DNA from: Salvia splendens
Lineage: Eukaryota; Streptophyta; Magnoliopsida; Lamiales; Lamiaceae
Length of the DNA stretch: 64,000 bases
Assembly (NCBI RefSeq): GCF_004379255.2
Contig: NC_056049.1
Location: 24,164,063 to 24,228,062 of the forward strand
Direction of reading: 5' to 3'
Positions 63,366 through 64,000 of this stretch are shown in pieces (positions within the stretch are counted from its first letter, which is position 1; the number at the start of each line of letters is the position of its first letter). The notes under the pieces are model-generated. The model saw only the letters and a program-made list of their open reading frames with translations, was not told the DNA's origin and did not search any database. The translations under genes were made by a program, and so were the position numbers.

Positions 63366-63806
63366 GATCGCGTGTCCGCGATCGATTAGTAGTAGGTTTC
63401 TTTATTTACGTCTTTTTTTATCTCTTTTAGGAATATTATTATTATTTTTGTGGCAATTGAGTCGGGCGAATTATAAGCCCCGTTCGGGTTTTCTTAGTTG
63501 GTTCTTTCCCGAACGTATTAGGATTAGGTCGAACCAACCCTAGGGTTTAGTTATAAATAGAGCCAATGTAATAGCAAAAAGGGGGGAATAATATTAACTT
63601 TGGCTCAATAGCTTATCAAACAAGAAACCTCTCCTAAGGCTGCCGACGAGAACGATCTCGCGCTCAGCCGCCCTTCGTGGGAAGAATCGCCGACCCAAGG
63701 TTCTTGGGCGCTCGACAATTCCGACGCGTGTTTCTTGATTGTGTTGATACTTCGACGTTGAGGATCGAGATCCTTAACAACTGGTGTCTTTCATTGTGTA
63801 CTCTCC

Positions 63807-64000
63807 ATGGACGGCTCGGATAACCTAGTTCCACCCGCGGGCCTCCTCACCGGAGGCAACGCACAAATAGTGATCGGCGACCCATCGCGGCGGGCGTCAA
63901 CGGTCAATCGTCGCGCCGATAGCCAGCCGCGACAGCCGCAACAGGACGTGCCGGAGATGGGCGTTCTTCCCTCCAATGGTCTGGAGAAAATCATGGCCCG
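63807..64000 (+). CDS. Gag start of the LTR retrotransposon (partial at window end)
   Basis: ATG at 63807, 28 bases after the LTR end, opens a frame of 64 codons that is still open at the window end. It encodes a Pro/Arg/Gln-rich N-terminus (DNLVPPAGLLTGGNAQIVIG at the start). The position equals that of the gag starts at 11089 and 17054. No domain is visible yet. Confidence 0.65.
   Translation, partial: MDGSDNLVPPAGLLTGGNAQIVIGDPSRRASTVNRRADSQPRQPQQDVPEMGVLPSNGLEKIMA

Larger units (their letters stand above)
63146..64000 (+). mobile_element. LTR retrotransposon, 5' end only (continues beyond window)
   Basis: The 5' LTR (63146-63779) begins TGATACGAGCATC and ends TCCTTAACA, with a TATAAATAG box near 63551. 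Then comes ACTGGTGTCTTTCATTG, the family's post-LTR motif. The left border is fixed by comparison with the paralogous sequence at 29107 and 51210, where CATACT runs on into AAAAACA. Same TGATACG..TTAACA ends as the 16688 element. Confidence 0.9.

Noticed and set aside
1..64000. tRNA and rRNA genes.
   Set aside because: No cloverleaf-like tRNA with B-box and no rRNA-like conserved stretch was noticed on either strand by eye; a tRNAscan run would be decisive.

Overview
The window is nuclear DNA of a dicot plant: genes have many short GT..AG introns, the intergenic DNA is AT-rich, and it is packed with plant transposon families (Stowaway, hAT, PIF/Harbinger, Mutator, copia, gypsy). Protein similarity of the resistance genes suggests an asterid, perhaps Lamiales; this is an impression and was not tested.

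Left part (1-26 kb) carries ordinary single-copy genes: the 3' part of a clathrin heavy chain gene (43-3834, +), a complete seven-exon ALG11 mannosyltransferase (5254-8223, +), a two-exon bHLH51-like transcription factor (15474-16150, +) and a one-exon ATL-type RING-H2 ubiquitin ligase (25562-26032, -). Between them lie about a dozen small transposons, many with readable terminal repeats and target-site duplications: Stowaway MITEs, three-base (TTA/TAA) Harbinger elements, hAT elements with 8-base duplications, a Mutator-type long-inverted-repeat element and a short non-autonomous LTR retrotransposon.

Right part (26-63 kb) is a resistance-gene cluster built by segmental duplication. It holds three intact, intronless CC-NBS-LRR genes (33901-37293, 47549-50902, 59479-62820, all +) and a ghost locus at 28831 in which an NLR has been deleted down to its first 16 codons. 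Shared upstream, downstream and far-flank blocks let the duplication history be read. Empty copies of insertion sites survive in paralogous blocks, so insertions can be dated relative to the duplications.

The most unusual element is a 6.8-kb MuDR-like transposon (40282-47103) inserted in the promoter-side block of the second NLR. Its ~480-bp inverted repeats each carry seven 21-base palindromes and the first exon plus splice donor of two convergent genes: a mudrA-type transposase and a plant-mobile-domain (PMD) protein. The transposase gene is split by a 2.85-kb solo LTR. A second unusual element (54568-57593) is a short LTR retrotransposon with apparently identical LTRs, whose single 795-codon ORF joins a gag-like region to kinase-like and PPR-like host segments. 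The window ends inside another LTR retrotransposon (63146 onward).

All calls come from reading the sequence and from family knowledge; no database search or alignment program was run.
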